A stretch of 48,871 nt of DNA from assembly GCA_016286385.1 (NCBI GenBank), contig JAEESO010000018.1:1-48871 (forward strand). Direction: 5' to 3'. A program made the translations under genes and the position numbers. The DNA comes from Bacteroidales bacterium. GTDB taxonomy: Bacteria > Bacteroidota > Bacteroidia > Bacteroidales > UBA932. Under the pieces are notes generated by a model. That model saw only the letters and a list, made by a program, of their open reading frames with translations. It was not told the origin of the DNA and did not search any database. Shown here piece by piece: positions 1-8,273 of this stretch. How positions within the stretch are numbered: the first letter of the stretch is position 1; each line of letters starts with the position of its first letter.

Positions 1-1
1 C

Positions 2-898
2 CTCCTTGCCATTTGCAATGAGCGTGAGATGAACAGGGAGGAGTTCCTCCGCTATAGTGCCGTCCAGGAGCTGATGGAACCATCGCCCCAGGATATTATC
101 TATTCGCAGCTGCACCCCGGATTCCGTTATACGGAGCGTCCCGGCGCGCTAACGGCGCAAACCCAGATTAAGGCCGAGGCCTACTTCGCAGACCGCTTTG
201 CCCGTTTCAACGACGGAGTCCTCATCATTTCCGGAGACCTTGAAACCGGCGTGGTTAAACGCATCCTGGGCCGCTACCTTGGAGGTTTCGGAATCCAGAA
301 AGGTACCACGCCGCGCCGCCCCGTAGAGTTCAGGCAACGTAACGGTGCCGTCACTGTTACCGGGGACAAAGGCCCCCGGGGCATCCACGTCGTGATGGAG
401 GCTCCCATGGCCGTGACGTCGGACAACTTCTACCTTTCTACCGTTGCGGCTGAGGTCCTGAAGCAGTCCCTTGTCTGGGAACTTGCTCCATATGGCTTCA
501 CGGCCGATGTTTCCGTAGGCCCCATGACCCAGCCGCAGGAGCGTTTCTACATGGAGATTTCCTGCTTCCCGGTACCAGTCCAGGGCCTTCCCGCAGATGT
601 GGCGGATCCAGATGTGAACAAAGCCATTACGGCAGTGAGGGCGGCAATAGTGAAGTCCGGAAAACGCCTTCCCGCGCAGGCCGATGTCCAGGCCTGGAAA
701 AACGGCCTGTCGGAGAGAATCAAAGCCCGTCTTTCAACTCCGGAGGGCTTTACGATGGCCCAGCAGACGCGTTACGCCCTCAATAAGGACTTGAACTCCC
801 GCTACACAGAGAGTTTGCAGGCCATCACCCCTGAAAAGGTGCGAGGTTTCCTTGCCGCAATCTCTGCCGGCGGAGCAGTGGAATATATAGTGAAATGA
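2..898 (+). CDS. M16 (insulinase-type) peptidase, C-terminal part, 5' truncated by window edge
   Basis: The frame is open to the left edge of the window, so the gene starts upstream and only about 298 C-terminal codons are seen. The visible protein resembles the second half of an M16 zinc-peptidase: a YFADRF segment followed by DGVLIISGDLE (about residue 70 of the visible part) is the usual opening of the peptidase_M16_C fold. No HxxEH zinc motif is visible; in this family it sits in the N-terminal domain, which is outside the window. Such proteins are usually periplasmic or outer-membrane associated in Bacteroidales. The stop overlaps the start of the next gene as ATGA, which implies translational coupling. 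The family call is moderately sure; the substrate is unknown. Confidence 0.72.
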   Translation, partial: LLAICNEREMNREEFLRYSAVQELMEPSPQDIIYSQLHPGFRYTERPGALTAQTQIKAEAYFADRFARFNDGVLIISGDLETGVVKRILGRYLGGFGIQKGTTPRRPVEFRQRNGAVTVTGDKGPRGIHVVMEAPMAVTSDNFYLSTVAAEVLKQSLVWELAPYGFTADVSVGPMTQPQERFYMEISCFPVPVQGLPADVADPDVNKAITAVRAAIVKSGKRLPAQADVQAWKNGLSERIKARLSTPEGFTMAQQTRYALNKDLNSRYTESLQAITPEKVRGFLAAISAGGAVEYIVK

Positions 899-1497
899 GC
901 AGCGCATTTGGAACCATAGTGGAGATTGGAGACGTCCTTGTTTCAGAGGATGTCATCCTTGAGTTTTTTGCCTGCGACTACCCCGTATGCAAGGGCTGCT
1001 GCTGCATAATCGGAGACAGCGGCGCGCCCCTCAAGGAAGAGGAACTGGAGCCGCTGGAGGCCAATTATGGGATATATTCCCCGCTCATGACGGAAAAGGG
1101 CCGTGCGGCAGTAGATGCCAAGGGTTTCTTTGAAATTGACCGTGACGGAGACCTTGTCACTCCGGTAGTCCCCGGTTCCGAGGAATGTGCCTATTGTCAT
1201 TTTGAGGCCGATGGAAGCTGCTTCTGCGCCATTGAGCGCCAGTTCTGCAAAGGACTTGGAACATTCAGGAAGCCCATCTCCTGCTCTCTCTATCCCATAC
1301 GCGTTGTAGACCTTGGCGGCGGAAGGGTGGGTCTGAACCTTCACCGCTGGAATATCTGCAAGGACGCCTATGAAAAAGGGCGCCGCGAAGGAATCCGTGT
1401 ATATCAGTTCCTTCGCGGGCCGCTTACAGATGCCTTTGGGGAGGAGTTCTACTCCGCCTTGTCAGAGGCTGCCAAAATGCTCATAGCAGCCTCGTAG
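895..1497 (+). CDS. DUF3109 family cysteine-rich protein
   Basis: 200-residue protein with many cysteines: a CKGCCC cluster near residue 33, then a CAYC motif near residue 98, and further cysteines in CFCAIERQFC and CSLYP. This pattern and length match the DUF3109 family common in Bacteroidetes, whose biochemical role is not known; the cysteines suggest a metal or Fe-S site, which is inference. No signal peptide is evident, so it is probably cytoplasmic. The start ATG overlaps the stop of the upstream M16 gene by 4 bases. The 3' end overlaps the convergent DUF2007 gene by about 49 bp. Confidence 0.82.
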   Translation: MSSAFGTIVEIGDVLVSEDVILEFFACDYPVCKGCCCIIGDSGAPLKEEELEPLEANYGIYSPLMTEKGRAAVDAKGFFEIDRDGDLVTPVVPGSEECAYCHFEADGSCFCAIERQFCKGLGTFRKPISCSLYPIRVVDLGGGRVGLNLHRWNICKDAYEKGRREGIRVYQFLRGPLTDAFGEEFYSALSEAAKMLIAAS

Positions 1498-1676
1498 TCG
1501 CTTTCGTTAACCTTTACCTCAATGTTCCTGGCAAAGCTCAGGGACGGGTATGAGGAGTCTGCTCCAAAGACTCCGGCGGGGATGCCGTTGTCTCCAAGCA
1601 TGGCAACGCACATATCGGCCATGACCTTGTCCGTAAAGGTGGCCACTGTCTTGAAGCTTTGTTTATCAGTACTCAT
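1449..1676 (-). CDS. DUF2007-type putative signal-transducing protein
   Basis: 75-residue protein with the compact layout of DUF2007 (PII-like small domain): FKTVATFTDKVMADMCVAML, then a short loop with GDNGIPAGVFGAD, and an IEVKVNESDYEAAMSIL end. Proteins of this family are small cytoplasmic proteins of unknown binding partner; the signalling role in the name rests on fold resemblance only. It is the last gene of a leftward operon: its start lies 11 bp inside the 3' end of the upstream membrane-protein gene. Its own 3' end overlaps the convergent DUF3109 gene, so the two transcripts are antisense over about 49 bp. Confidence 0.8.
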   Translation of the reverse strand: MSTDKQSFKTVATFTDKVMADMCVAMLGDNGIPAGVFGADSSYPSLSFARNIEVKVNESDYEAAMSILAASDKAE

Positions 1677-2136
1677 AGCTGTTTATTTTACGGTCTATTG
1701 TCATTACAACCCTTGAAAGGTCCCTTACAAGGCCCTCTATCTCAAAACCGCCCAGGACGGATTCAAGGGTGAGGGTGTCTTCCCACAGGCGTGAGACCCT
1801 GTTAACGGGGCTTGAGAGGTGATATTTCCGGCCCCCGTTTTCCGTGGTTCCGCAGAAGACATAGCCCCTTGTTTCCATGGCCTCATCTATCTTTTCCCAC
1901 ATGGGGGCTGGGTCTCCGTTTGCGTGGACCTTGCGTTTTCCGTAGCCAAAGAATGGATATGCCAGGCTCATCACGGCAAACAGCCCCAGGATCATCCATA
2001 TGGACTTCCAGCCGCTGCGGAAAGCCACTGCAACGTCCTTGGAAACCATGCCGGAGAGCATGAGGATCCCAATTATGAGGACAAATATTATGGTTATCTG
2101 GACAAAGTATTTTGCCGCTCTTCTTAAATACGTCAT
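1666..2136 (-). CDS. small two-helix membrane protein, uncharacterised
   Basis: 156-residue protein not recognised as a named family. Two hydrophobic stretches are visible, about residues 11-30 (VQITIIFVLIIGILML) and about 45-65 (IWMILGLFAVMSLAYPFFGY), so an inner-membrane hairpin with a soluble C-terminal domain of about 90 residues is likely. The soluble part contains a GGRKYHLSSPVNRVSRLWED stretch without catalytic signature. It overlaps hemW by 4 bases (ATGA) and the following DUF2007 gene by 11 bases, so it belongs to the same leftward operon. Function unknown. Confidence 0.75.
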   Translation of the reverse strand: MTYLRRAAKYFVQITIIFVLIIGILMLSGMVSKDVAVAFRSGWKSIWMILGLFAVMSLAYPFFGYGKRKVHANGDPAPMWEKIDEAMETRGYVFCGTTENGGRKYHLSSPVNRVSRLWEDTLTLESVLGGFEIEGLVRDLSRVVMTIDRKINSYEY

Positions 2137-3209
2137 ATCAGTTCCCTGATTATCTCATCACTTACAAAGAATCTGCTTTCCGGGATGCGGTAACGCCGGC
2201 CAACCTTAGTGAGGGCCCCTTCCCCTATGAGGCGCTGGATATCGGCCGCCTTGCAGTTTGCTTCTAAAAATTCAGCGTCTGCGCCGTGGGCAGTGCGGAG
2301 GCTCAGCATGAGGGTTTCCACTATCTCATCCTCTACGCTGAGGGATTCCTCCGTGCGGGTGTAGCCGGAGATGTCAGGGCTGTTCCAGCTGCGGCCCCTT
2401 CCGCTGAAGGAGTGGGCCGACGGACCAAGCCCCACATAAGGCCGGCGCTGCCAGTAACCGCCGTTGTGCTTGGCTTCAAACCCGGGTTTTGCGAAGTTGG
2501 AAATCTCATAGTGGTTGTAACCCGCAGCGTGGAGTTTGTGACAGAGGAGATTGTACTGCCTGGCGCATTGGTCGTCCGAGGCCTCTTCATACTCCCCGGC
2601 CTCCAGCCTGTGGGCAAGGACGCTGTCTCCCTCCACTGTGAGCTGGTAGCAGGAGATATGCTCAGGCTTAAGTTCCAGGGTGTCGTCTATGGTGCGCTCC
2701 CAGCACTCATCCGTGAGGTTTGAAAGCCCGAAGATAAGGTCTACGCTGATGTTCTCAAACCCCGCTTCCCTTGCCATCAGGACAGCTTTTACAGCGTGTT
2801 CTGCATTGTGCCGGCGGTTCATCCAGCGGAGAAGCTGGTCATCCAGGGATTGAATGCCGATACTTATTCGGTTGCACCCGAGCATCCTGAGGCTCTGGAG
2901 GTAGGGAAGACCCTTCTCCACAATGTCTTCAGGGTTCACTTCCATTGTGAACTCCGTGTATGGGCCGCCGTGGCCGCATTCCTCAAGGGCAAGGAGGATC
3001 TTTGTAAGATTTGACAGCGGAAGCACGGATGGCGTTCCGCCGCCAAAATACAAAGTGTGAAGGGTATTATCCATCTCCTTACTGCGGCTTTTTATTTCCT
3101 CACACACCAGCTTTGTGTATGTGTCAAAGGCTCCTTCCTGCGGGATTTCACGGAAGAAATCGCAGTAGGTGCAAAAGCTTTTGCAGAAGGGGACGTGGAT
3201 GTAGATCAT
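2133..3209 (-). CDS. hemW: HemW-type radical SAM heme chaperone
   Basis: 358-residue radical SAM protein. The N-terminus MIYIHVPFCKSFCTYCDFF carries the CxxxCxxC iron-sulfur motif (Cys9, Cys13, Cys16) with the extra aromatic-cysteine context typical of HemW rather than of HemN coproporphyrinogen dehydrogenase. A LYFGGGTPSVL segment and NRISIGIQS further support the family. An in-frame start 69 bp upstream exists, but the conserved N-terminus begins at 3209 and lies one base after the stop of the previous gene, so this start is preferred. HemW delivers heme to membrane proteins in other bacteria; the call rests on family resemblance. It is the second gene of a four-gene leftward operon. Confidence 0.9.
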   Translation of the reverse strand: MIYIHVPFCKSFCTYCDFFREIPQEGAFDTYTKLVCEEIKSRSKEMDNTLHTLYFGGGTPSVLPLSNLTKILLALEECGHGGPYTEFTMEVNPEDIVEKGLPYLQSLRMLGCNRISIGIQSLDDQLLRWMNRRHNAEHAVKAVLMAREAGFENISVDLIFGLSNLTDECWERTIDDTLELKPEHISCYQLTVEGDSVLAHRLEAGEYEEASDDQCARQYNLLCHKLHAAGYNHYEISNFAKPGFEAKHNGGYWQRRPYVGLGPSAHSFSGRGRSWNSPDISGYTRTEESLSVEDEIVETLMLSLRTAHGADAEFLEANCKAADIQRLIGEGALTKVGRRYRIPESRFFVSDEIIRELI

Positions 3210-3210
3210 A

Positions 3211-4125
3211 CTAGCGGAGCATGCATTCGGCCTTGCCAAGAAGGCTCTTTTCCGTGTAAACTTCCAGGGTGTAGACACCCTTTACATATTCCTCAATGTC
3301 GTTGATGTAGATGGAGAGGTCTACCTCCGCTCCCTCATAGTCCACCTCACGGGAAGCGGTGGCCTGGAGGACTTCACCCTTTACGGAGAACTCCGTGGAC
3401 TCGTTGTTCATGAGGAGTATGCCCTCAGGGTCCTTGACGCGTACATAGACGCGTACGGGACCGCGGTCTGCCAGGGAATTCTCTACAAGCGTGAGGCCTG
3501 CAACCATATAGTCTACACGGCTGTGGCGGTCTCCGGGCTTGTTGTTGCTGTAGTAGCCGGTGAGGGAGATAGCACGTGCCTTGAGCACCTTTCCGGCGCT
3601 CACCTTGCTGGAGAGGTCTTCCACCTGTGCGGTGAGTTCCTCATTTGCGCTGCGGGCCTCTGCGGCTTCACGGCGTGCTGCCGCGGCGTCTGCGGTGAGT
3701 TTCTTGTTGAGGGTGTTGAGGGAGTCAATCTGGACGATGTAGCCCTTCATGATGGTACGGAGGGTACCAAGCTCCTTCTCATACTGACGGATCTTGGCGC
3801 GGTTTGTGGCCTCCGTATGGTTGAGCTTTTCGATGAGCATTGCAACCTGCTCGCGGGAAGTATCCAGCTGGCTGTTGATGGAGTCATAGTCTGAGCTTAG
3901 CTGTGAGAAGTCGCTCTGGAGGTCTTTCATCTGCTGTGCCAGCTCCGTCTTTTCACCTTCCAGGGCTTTCACAAGTGTGCTTCTCTGGTAGAGCATATAG
4001 CCCAGCACAAGGGCCAGTGCGGCCGCCACGCAGGCCAGGATGGTCATAACGGTGCGGGGGCCTTTCTTTTCTTTACGTTCACGCTCTTCGCGTTCAATTC
4101 TCTCAAGGGGATCTTCGTTTGCCAT
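3211..4125 (-). CDS. membrane-anchored coiled-coil protein, uncharacterised
   Basis: 304 residues from the preferred start ATG at 4125 (MANEDPLER); a start 24 bp further upstream is possible but overlaps the promoter leader. A short charged N-terminus is followed by a single membrane helix (about residues 27-46, TILACVAAALALVLGYML), then a long heptad-like segment of about 130 residues rich in E, K, Q and L that should form a coiled coil, and a beta-rich C-terminal domain of about 110 residues (from about residue 180). It looks like a periplasmic or cytoplasmic structural protein anchored in the inner membrane. The family occurs in Bacteroidetes without a known function. First gene of the operon ending in DUF2007; a TAAGTTTG promoter box lies at 4147-4154. 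Confidence 0.78.
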   Translation of the reverse strand: MANEDPLERIEREERERKEKKGPRTVMTILACVAAALALVLGYMLYQRSTLVKALEGEKTELAQQMKDLQSDFSQLSSDYDSINSQLDTSREQVAMLIEKLNHTEATNRAKIRQYEKELGTLRTIMKGYIVQIDSLNTLNKKLTADAAAARREAAEARSANEELTAQVEDLSSKVSAGKVLKARAISLTGYYSNNKPGDRHSRVDYMVAGLTLVENSLADRGPVRVYVRVKDPEGILLMNNESTEFSVKGEVLQATASREVDYEGAEVDLSIYINDIEEYVKGVYTLEVYTEKSLLGKAECMLR

Positions 4126-4146
4126 AGTATTCAATGTTAATTTGTA

Positions 4147-4154
4147 CAAACTTA
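4147..4154 (-). promoter_or_regulatory. -7 box for the coiled-coil/hemW operon
   Basis: On the minus strand the sequence TAAGTTTG fits the Bacteroidetes -7 consensus TAnnTTTG. It ends 21 bp before the ATG at 4125. No convincing -33 TTTG was seen. Confidence 0.5.
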
Positions 4155-4253
4155 CATAAAAAAACGGAAATATCTATGAAAGCCGTCCAAAAACAAATAT
4201 CAGACCATCTCCCTTCATACTTTCTGCCCACTGTCCTTTTTGTAATGCCGATG

Positions 4254-4363
4254 CGGTGGGGCTTAATGCGCTGATTCACAGTTGGTTATAAAAGTATATA
4301 GGATTACCGGTAATCCCATATGATCGTGTAAGTAATTGATTGACAGCCGTTTAACCTCCACCG
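4254..4363. repeat. 110-bp imperfect palindromic element, copy 1
   Basis: The element runs from CGGTGGGGCTTAA to TTAACCTCCACCG, which are imperfect inverted repeats of each other (11 of 13). Its exact centre is the perfect 16-bp palindrome GGATTACCGGTAATCC at 4301-4316. It aligns without gaps to the element at 37825-37934: 21 of 28 bases agree at the left end and 28 of 37 at the right end, but the centres are unrelated. It fills most of the 309-bp gene-free stretch 4126-4434, between the promoter of the coiled-coil operon and the terminator at 4378-4402; nothing else was seen in that stretch. Confidence 0.8.
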
Positions 4364-4377
4364 AGTACTATCCCATG

Positions 4378-4402
4378 AAAAAGGGAGAGTCGAAACTCTC
4401 CC
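4378..4402 (-). terminator. Rho-independent terminator of the small basic-protein gene
   Basis: On the minus strand an 8-bp perfect stem GGGAGAGT / ACTCTCCC closes a TTCG tetraloop and is followed by five T. It lies 32 bp after the stop codon of the 55-residue ORF, which supports that ORF being a separate transcription unit. Confidence 0.85.
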
Positions 4403-4434
4403 CCTGGGGCCTTTGGTCGAATAGGAAGTTCTTA

Positions 4435-4602
4435 TCAGAAGACTCGCTCGGCAACTACCCTGCGTCCCTCAACGCGACGGTAGTGCGACCGAACCTTCAC
4501 AACCTTGCCATTTTGAATACGACGGTGCGCTTTCACTCTGACAAGTTTGGGAGCCTCAAACTCTAAGTCCAGACTCACCTTGATGTGAATATTCTTTGTC
4601 AT
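4435..4602 (-). CDS. very basic 55-residue protein, uncharacterised
   Basis: Short ORF (ATG at 4602, TGA at 4435-4437) encoding MTKNIHIKVSLDLEFEAPKL followed by VRVKAHRRIQNGKVVKVRSH and a YRRVEGRR segment. It has 9 Arg, 6 Lys and 3 His in 55 residues, most of them after residue 18, so nucleic-acid binding is a reasonable inference. The KVRSHYRR motif recalls a short motif in some phage and mobile-element hypothetical proteins, but no family is claimed. Support for it being real: a promoter (4765-4772, with TTTG 19 bp upstream), a leader of about 155 nt that can fold strongly, and a clean terminator at 4378-4402. It reads opposite to the flanking aminopeptidase gene. The plus-strand frame over the same DNA has no such support. 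Confidence 0.65.
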   Translation of the reverse strand: MTKNIHIKVSLDLEFEAPKLVRVKAHRRIQNGKVVKVRSHYRRVEGRRVVAERVF

Positions 4603-4758
4603 AATTTGTAGTTGAAGCTTGTAAAAGAATTTCAGGAAGGTGTAGCAGTACTCCTTGGCCCCTATAAGAATTTTCTTAGAATAAAGGCATTTCAGTGAGG
4701 GCTGAAATGCCTTATAAGAATAGCTTCAACTCCGCCGAAGCGGCAAGACTATTAAATG
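4603..4758 (-). promoter_or_regulatory. structured 5' leader of the 55-residue ORF
   Basis: On the minus strand, from the predicted start near 4758: a CCGC-TTCG-GCGG hairpin; a 10-bp arm (4722-4731) that can pair with 4610-4619 just before the ATG; a perfect 12-bp hairpin (4702-4713 with 4684-4695, loop of 6), extendable by 6 bp; and a competing TAAGAA / TTCTTA pairing at about 4664-4677. The outer stem would enclose the whole leader and end 8 nt before the start codon, so it could control translation. No known riboswitch class was recognised. Confidence 0.55.
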
Positions 4759-4764
4759 ACGATG

Positions 4765-4772
4765 CAAAGATA
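4765..4772 (-). promoter_or_regulatory. -7 box of the small basic-protein gene
   Basis: TATCTTTG on the minus strand with TTTG at 4792-4795, 19 bp upstream, matches the Bacteroidetes -33/-7 promoter well. Transcription would start near 4758. Confidence 0.7.
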
Positions 4773-4868
4773 ATGATTAATTCCTATTCCCCAAAACTTT
4801 TATTGCTCTCCAATTTGGTATTGGCTTGCCAAAAGTTATATCTTGCCTGTGCATTAACATAAAAACGC

Positions 4869-4876
4869 TATATTTG
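4869..4876 (+). promoter_or_regulatory. -7 box of the M24 aminopeptidase gene
   Basis: TATATTTG fits TAnnTTTG. An in-frame GTG at 4876 overlaps the box, so it cannot be the start; the ATG at 4894 lies 17 bp after the box, the same spacing as at other promoters in this window. Confidence 0.7.
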
Positions 4877-4893
4877 TGAAAAATCGGTTCAAT

Positions 4894-6714
4894 ATGGCAG
4901 ATAATATTTACAGGGAAAGGATAGAGGCTGCGAGGGCGCTCATGCGCTCAAACAATTGGGATATCCTCATCATTACCGGAACGGACCCTCACGGGAGCGA
5001 GTACATTGCGCCCCGATGGCAGCAGGTGGCCTGGCTTTCCGGGTTCACCGGAGAGGCCGGGGACATTGTGATAACAATGGACCACGCGGGTCTTTGGACG
5101 GATACCCGCTACTTCATCCAGGCAAACAGGCAACTTCAAGGAACCGGCATTGAACTCCATAAGATGCGTGTTCCGGAGCAGGTCCCAATTCCCCAGTGGA
5201 TTGCGTCCCTGGGGCTTGACGAACCCACAATTGCAGTGGATGCCCTGTGCCAGAGCGTAGCTGACGTGAGGGAGCTTCAGGAGGCGGTTCCATCGGCCAT
5301 AATTGTGCCGGTGCCGGACATCCTGGGCCCGCTGTGGCAGGACAGGCCGGCCATTCCGTCAACCCCCATCATCACCCTTGGAGAGGACCTTGTGGGGGAG
5401 AGCCGGGAGGCAAAGATAAGCCGTCTTCGCAAGTGGCTGGTCCTTCATGGGGCCGATGCTATCCTTCTCACATCCCTTGATGAAATAGCCTGGCTCCTTA
5501 ATGTCCGCGGCCAGGACATTGATTATAACCCGTTTGTGATATCGTATCTGCTGGTTTCCCTGGAGGAGGTCCAGTGGTTTGTGAGGAAGGACGCATTTGA
5601 GGACCCTGACCCTGAAACGCAGGCCAGTTTTGAGGAACTTGAGGCCGATGGAATATCCATCAGGGACTATTCTGACATTGATTTTACGCTTGCATCACTA
5701 AGGCTTGACGGCGTAGATAAGATATGCGTGGATCCCTCTGGAATAAACTATGACCTGAGGGATGCCATAGACGACGGAGACCTTCTTCCTGAGGTGGTTG
5801 AAACCGTTTCTCCCATCCCGCTCTGGAAGGCCGTGAAAAACCAGGTGGAGATTGACGGGATGAGGGAGGCCCACATTGAGGACGGCCTTGCCGTGGAGCA
5901 GTTCCTCTACTGGGTTGAGCAGCACGCCGGCCAGATCAACGAATGGGATGCAGCATGTTACCTTGGCTCTCTCCGCGCAAAGATTCCCGGCTACAGGGGA
6001 GACAGCTTCGAGACAATATCCGCCTATGGTCCCTCGGCGGCACTTCCTCATTACTGTACTCCCAGGACGGGGTCAGCCCTGCTTGAGCCTCACGGGCTTT
6101 ACCTTTGTGATTCCGGAGGACAGTATCTGTTTGGGACAACGGACATAACGCGCACCATCCCGCTTGGGCCATGCACATCCCTGGAGAGGAAAGACTATAC
6201 CCTGGTGATGAAGTGCCATATAGGCCTTGAGATGGCCGTTTTCCCCCGCGGAACCACTGGCTGCCATCTGGATATCCTTGCAAGAGAGCCCATGTGGCGC
6301 TTCAAGAGGAACTTCGGCCATGGCACCGGTCATGGCGTAGGATTCTTCCTTGGCGTGCATGAGGGCCCCCATGAATTCCGCCAGAACTTCAATTCCGTTC
6401 CTTTCCAGCCCGGTTTCATTACTACTGACGAGCCCGGAATCTACCGCGAGGGCATGCACGGAGTGCGCCATGAGAATGCAATGCTGTGCCGCCAGGTGGG
6501 AGACAATGAGTTTGGCTCCTGGCTTGGATTCGAGTCCATTACGCTGTGCCACTTTGACACATCCTGCCTTGAGGTTTCCATGCTCACCCAGGATGAAAAA
6601 GACTGGCTCAACGCCTACAATCGGCATGTCTATGAAGTGCTGAGCCCCCGCCTGCCGGCAGAGGTTGCCGCCTGGCTGAAGGCAAAAACGGAACCCGTTC
6701 AACCGGGCCGCTGA
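4894..6714 (+). CDS. M24B aminopeptidase P family protein (Xaa-Pro aminopeptidase)
   Basis: 606-residue protein in three parts: two creatinase-like N-terminal domains (about 1-300) and a C-terminal pita-bread M24 domain. All five metal ligands are visible: Asp406 (CDSGG), Asp417 (TTDITRT), His480 (GHGTGHGVG), Glu513 (TTDEPGIY) and Glu527 (VRHENAML). The length matches the long eukaryote-like aminopeptidase P form common in Bacteroidetes. It would remove N-terminal residues preceding proline from peptides; no signal peptide is seen, so it should be cytoplasmic. The start at 4894 is chosen because a -7 box sits at 4869-4876. It is probably monocistronic; lysS downstream has its own promoter. 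Confidence 0.92.
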   Translation: MADNIYRERIEAARALMRSNNWDILIITGTDPHGSEYIAPRWQQVAWLSGFTGEAGDIVITMDHAGLWTDTRYFIQANRQLQGTGIELHKMRVPEQVPIPQWIASLGLDEPTIAVDALCQSVADVRELQEAVPSAIIVPVPDILGPLWQDRPAIPSTPIITLGEDLVGESREAKISRLRKWLVLHGADAILLTSLDEIAWLLNVRGQDIDYNPFVISYLLVSLEEVQWFVRKDAFEDPDPETQASFEELEADGISIRDYSDIDFTLASLRLDGVDKICVDPSGINYDLRDAIDDGDLLPEVVETVSPIPLWKAVKNQVEIDGMREAHIEDGLAVEQFLYWVEQHAGQINEWDAACYLGSLRAKIPGYRGDSFETISAYGPSAALPHYCTPRTGSALLEPHGLYLCDSGGQYLFGTTDITRTIPLGPCTSLERKDYTLVMKCHIGLEMAVFPRGTTGCHLDILAREPMWRFKRNFGHGTGHGVGFFLGVHEGPHEFRQNFNSVPFQPGFITTDEPGIYREGMHGVRHENAMLCRQVGDNEFGSWLGFESITLCHFDTSCLEVSMLTQDEKDWLNAYNRHVYEVLSPRLPAEVAAWLKAKTEPVQPGR

Positions 6715-6732
6715 TTTTACACGCTTTTTTGC

Positions 6733-6740
6733 TATCTTTG
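6733..6740 (+). promoter_or_regulatory. -7 box of lysS
   Basis: TATCTTTG, a perfect TAnnTTTG match, 18 bp before the lysS ATG. The -33 element is weak. Confidence 0.7.
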
Positions 6741-6758
6741 CACATTAAAAAATGACTT

Positions 6759-8273
6759 ATGGCATACTATGAACTCAATGAGCAGGAGCTCGGAAGAAGA
6801 GAATCACTTGCAAAACTGCGTGAACTTGGGATAAATCCCTATCCGGCACCCCTGTACCCCATAAACACCACAACTGTGGAAATCGCTGATGGCTTCAAGC
6901 CGGAGGAAGGCAATTTCCAGGACGTGTGCATTGCAGGCCGCATCATGAGCCGCCGCATCATGGGCGCGGCATCCTTCATGGAACTGCAGGACAGCGCAGG
7001 CCGCATCCAGGTGTACGTAAAGCGTGACGAGATATGCCCCGGTGAGGACAAGACCATGTACAACACCGTGTTCAAGAAGCTGCTTGACATTGGTGATATC
7101 ATCGGCATAAAGGGCTTTGCATTCTTTACCCAGACCGGCCAGCTTTCCGTTCACGCAAAGGAACTTACCGTCCTGAGCAAGTCTCTCCGCGTGCTTCCCA
7201 TCGTCAAGACTGATGCCGATGGTACCGTCCACGACAGCTTCGATGACCCTGAACTCCGCTACCGTCAGAGGTATGTGGACCTTGTGGTGAATCCGGATGT
7301 CAAGGAGACCTTCGTGAAGCGCACGCTCATCATCAACACCATGCGCCAGTGCTTCAATGAGGCGGGCTGCCTTGAGGTGGAAACCCCCATCCTTCAGGCC
7401 ATCCCCGGCGGCGCAACGGCCCGTCCGTTCATCACCCACCACAACGCCCTGGACGTGGATATGTATATGAGAATTGCAAACGAGCTATACCTCAAGCGCC
7501 TTATCGTGGGCGGCTTTGCGGGCGTATATGAGTTTGCAAAGAACTTCCGCAACGAGGGCATGGACAAGACCCATAACCCGGAGTTCACCTGCGTGGAGAT
7601 GTACATCGCCTACAAGGACTATCTCTGGATGATGGAATTCACGGAGAAGATGCTCCAGAAGGTGGCCGAAGCTACCGGCGGAGTGAAAAAGGTCATCGGC
7701 GGCAATGAGATATCCTTCGAGGGACCTTTCCGCAGGCTGCCCATTCTTGATGCCATCAAGGAATTCGCTGGCGTAGACGTAAAGGGGATGGACGAAGCTC
7801 AGCTTCGTGAAACCTGCAAGAAACTTAACGTTGAGGTAAGCCCCGAGATGGGCGTTGGAAAGCTCATAGACGCCATCTTCGGCCAGTACTGTGAGGAAAA
7901 ACTCATCCAGCCCACCTTCGTGATTGACTATCCCGTGGAGATGAGCCCCCTGACAAAGCGCTGCCGTCACGACGACACCCTCACGGAGCGTTTTGAACTC
8001 TTTGTGAACGGTAAGGAGCTTGCCAACGCCTACTCTGAGCTCAACGACCCCATTGACCAGCTCGACCGCTTTGAGGAGCAGGCAGCCCTCAAGTCAAAGG
8101 GAGACGATGAAGCCATGTACATTGACTACGACTTCGTCCGCGCCCTTGAGTACGGTATGCCTCCTACCTCCGGTATCGGTATCGGCATAGACCGTCTCAC
8201 GATGTTCATGACCGGAAAGGACAGCATCCAGGATGTCCTGTTCTTCCCCATGATGCGCCCGGAGAAATTCTAG
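6759..8273 (+). CDS. lysS: class II lysyl-tRNA synthetase
   Basis: 504 residues, the standard length for LysS, charging tRNA-Lys with lysine in the cytoplasm. An OB-fold anticodon-binding domain occupies about residues 55-150 ([20 protein letters not shown]), followed by the class II catalytic core. Motif 2 is seen in [20 protein letters not shown] (about residue 265) and motif 3 in [15 protein letters not shown] near the C-terminus. The protein ends at PMMRPEKF, a usual LysS ending. The following methyltransferase gene begins directly after the stop codon, so the two are likely cotranscribed from the promoter at 6733-6740. Confidence 0.97.
   Translation: MAYYELNEQELGRRESLAKLRELGINPYPAPLYPINTTTVEIADGFKPEEGNFQDVCIAGRIMSRRIMGAASFMELQDSAGRIQVYVKRDEICPGEDKTMYNTVFKKLLDIGDIIGIKGFAFFTQTGQLSVHAKELTVLSKSLRVLPIVKTDADGTVHDSFDDPELRYRQRYVDLVVNPDVKETFVKRTLIINTMRQCFNEAGCLEVETPILQAIPGGATARPFITHHNALDVDMYMRIANELYLKRLIVGGFAGVYEFAKNFRNEGMDKTHNPEFTCVEMYIAYKDYLWMMEFTEKMLQKVAEATGGVKKVIGGNEISFEGPFRRLPILDAIKEFAGVDVKGMDEAQLRETCKKLNVEVSPEMGVGKLIDAIFGQYCEEKLIQPTFVIDYPVEMSPLTKRCRHDDTLTERFELFVNGKELANAYSELNDPIDQLDRFEEQAALKSKGDDEAMYIDYDFVRALEYGMPPTSGIGIGIDRLTMFMTGKDSIQDVLFFPMMRPEKF

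Noticed and set aside
4254..4363. Integron attC site (also considered for 37825-37934)
   Set aside because: Some end bases resemble RYYYAAC and GTTRRRY core sites, but both elements deviate in key positions, the palindromes are perfect rather than carrying the bulges of attC, and no integrase or cassette gene is seen.
4336..4566. 76-residue plus-strand ORF over the small basic-protein gene
   Set aside because: It runs through the terminator hairpin, has no promoter on that strand, and has a composition without recognisable features; the minus-strand ORF has full transcription signals.
4603..4758. Known riboswitch class in the leader
   Set aside because: No conserved core of a familiar riboswitch (TPP, cobalamin, SAM, FMN, glycine) was recognised; it is kept only as an unclassified structured leader.
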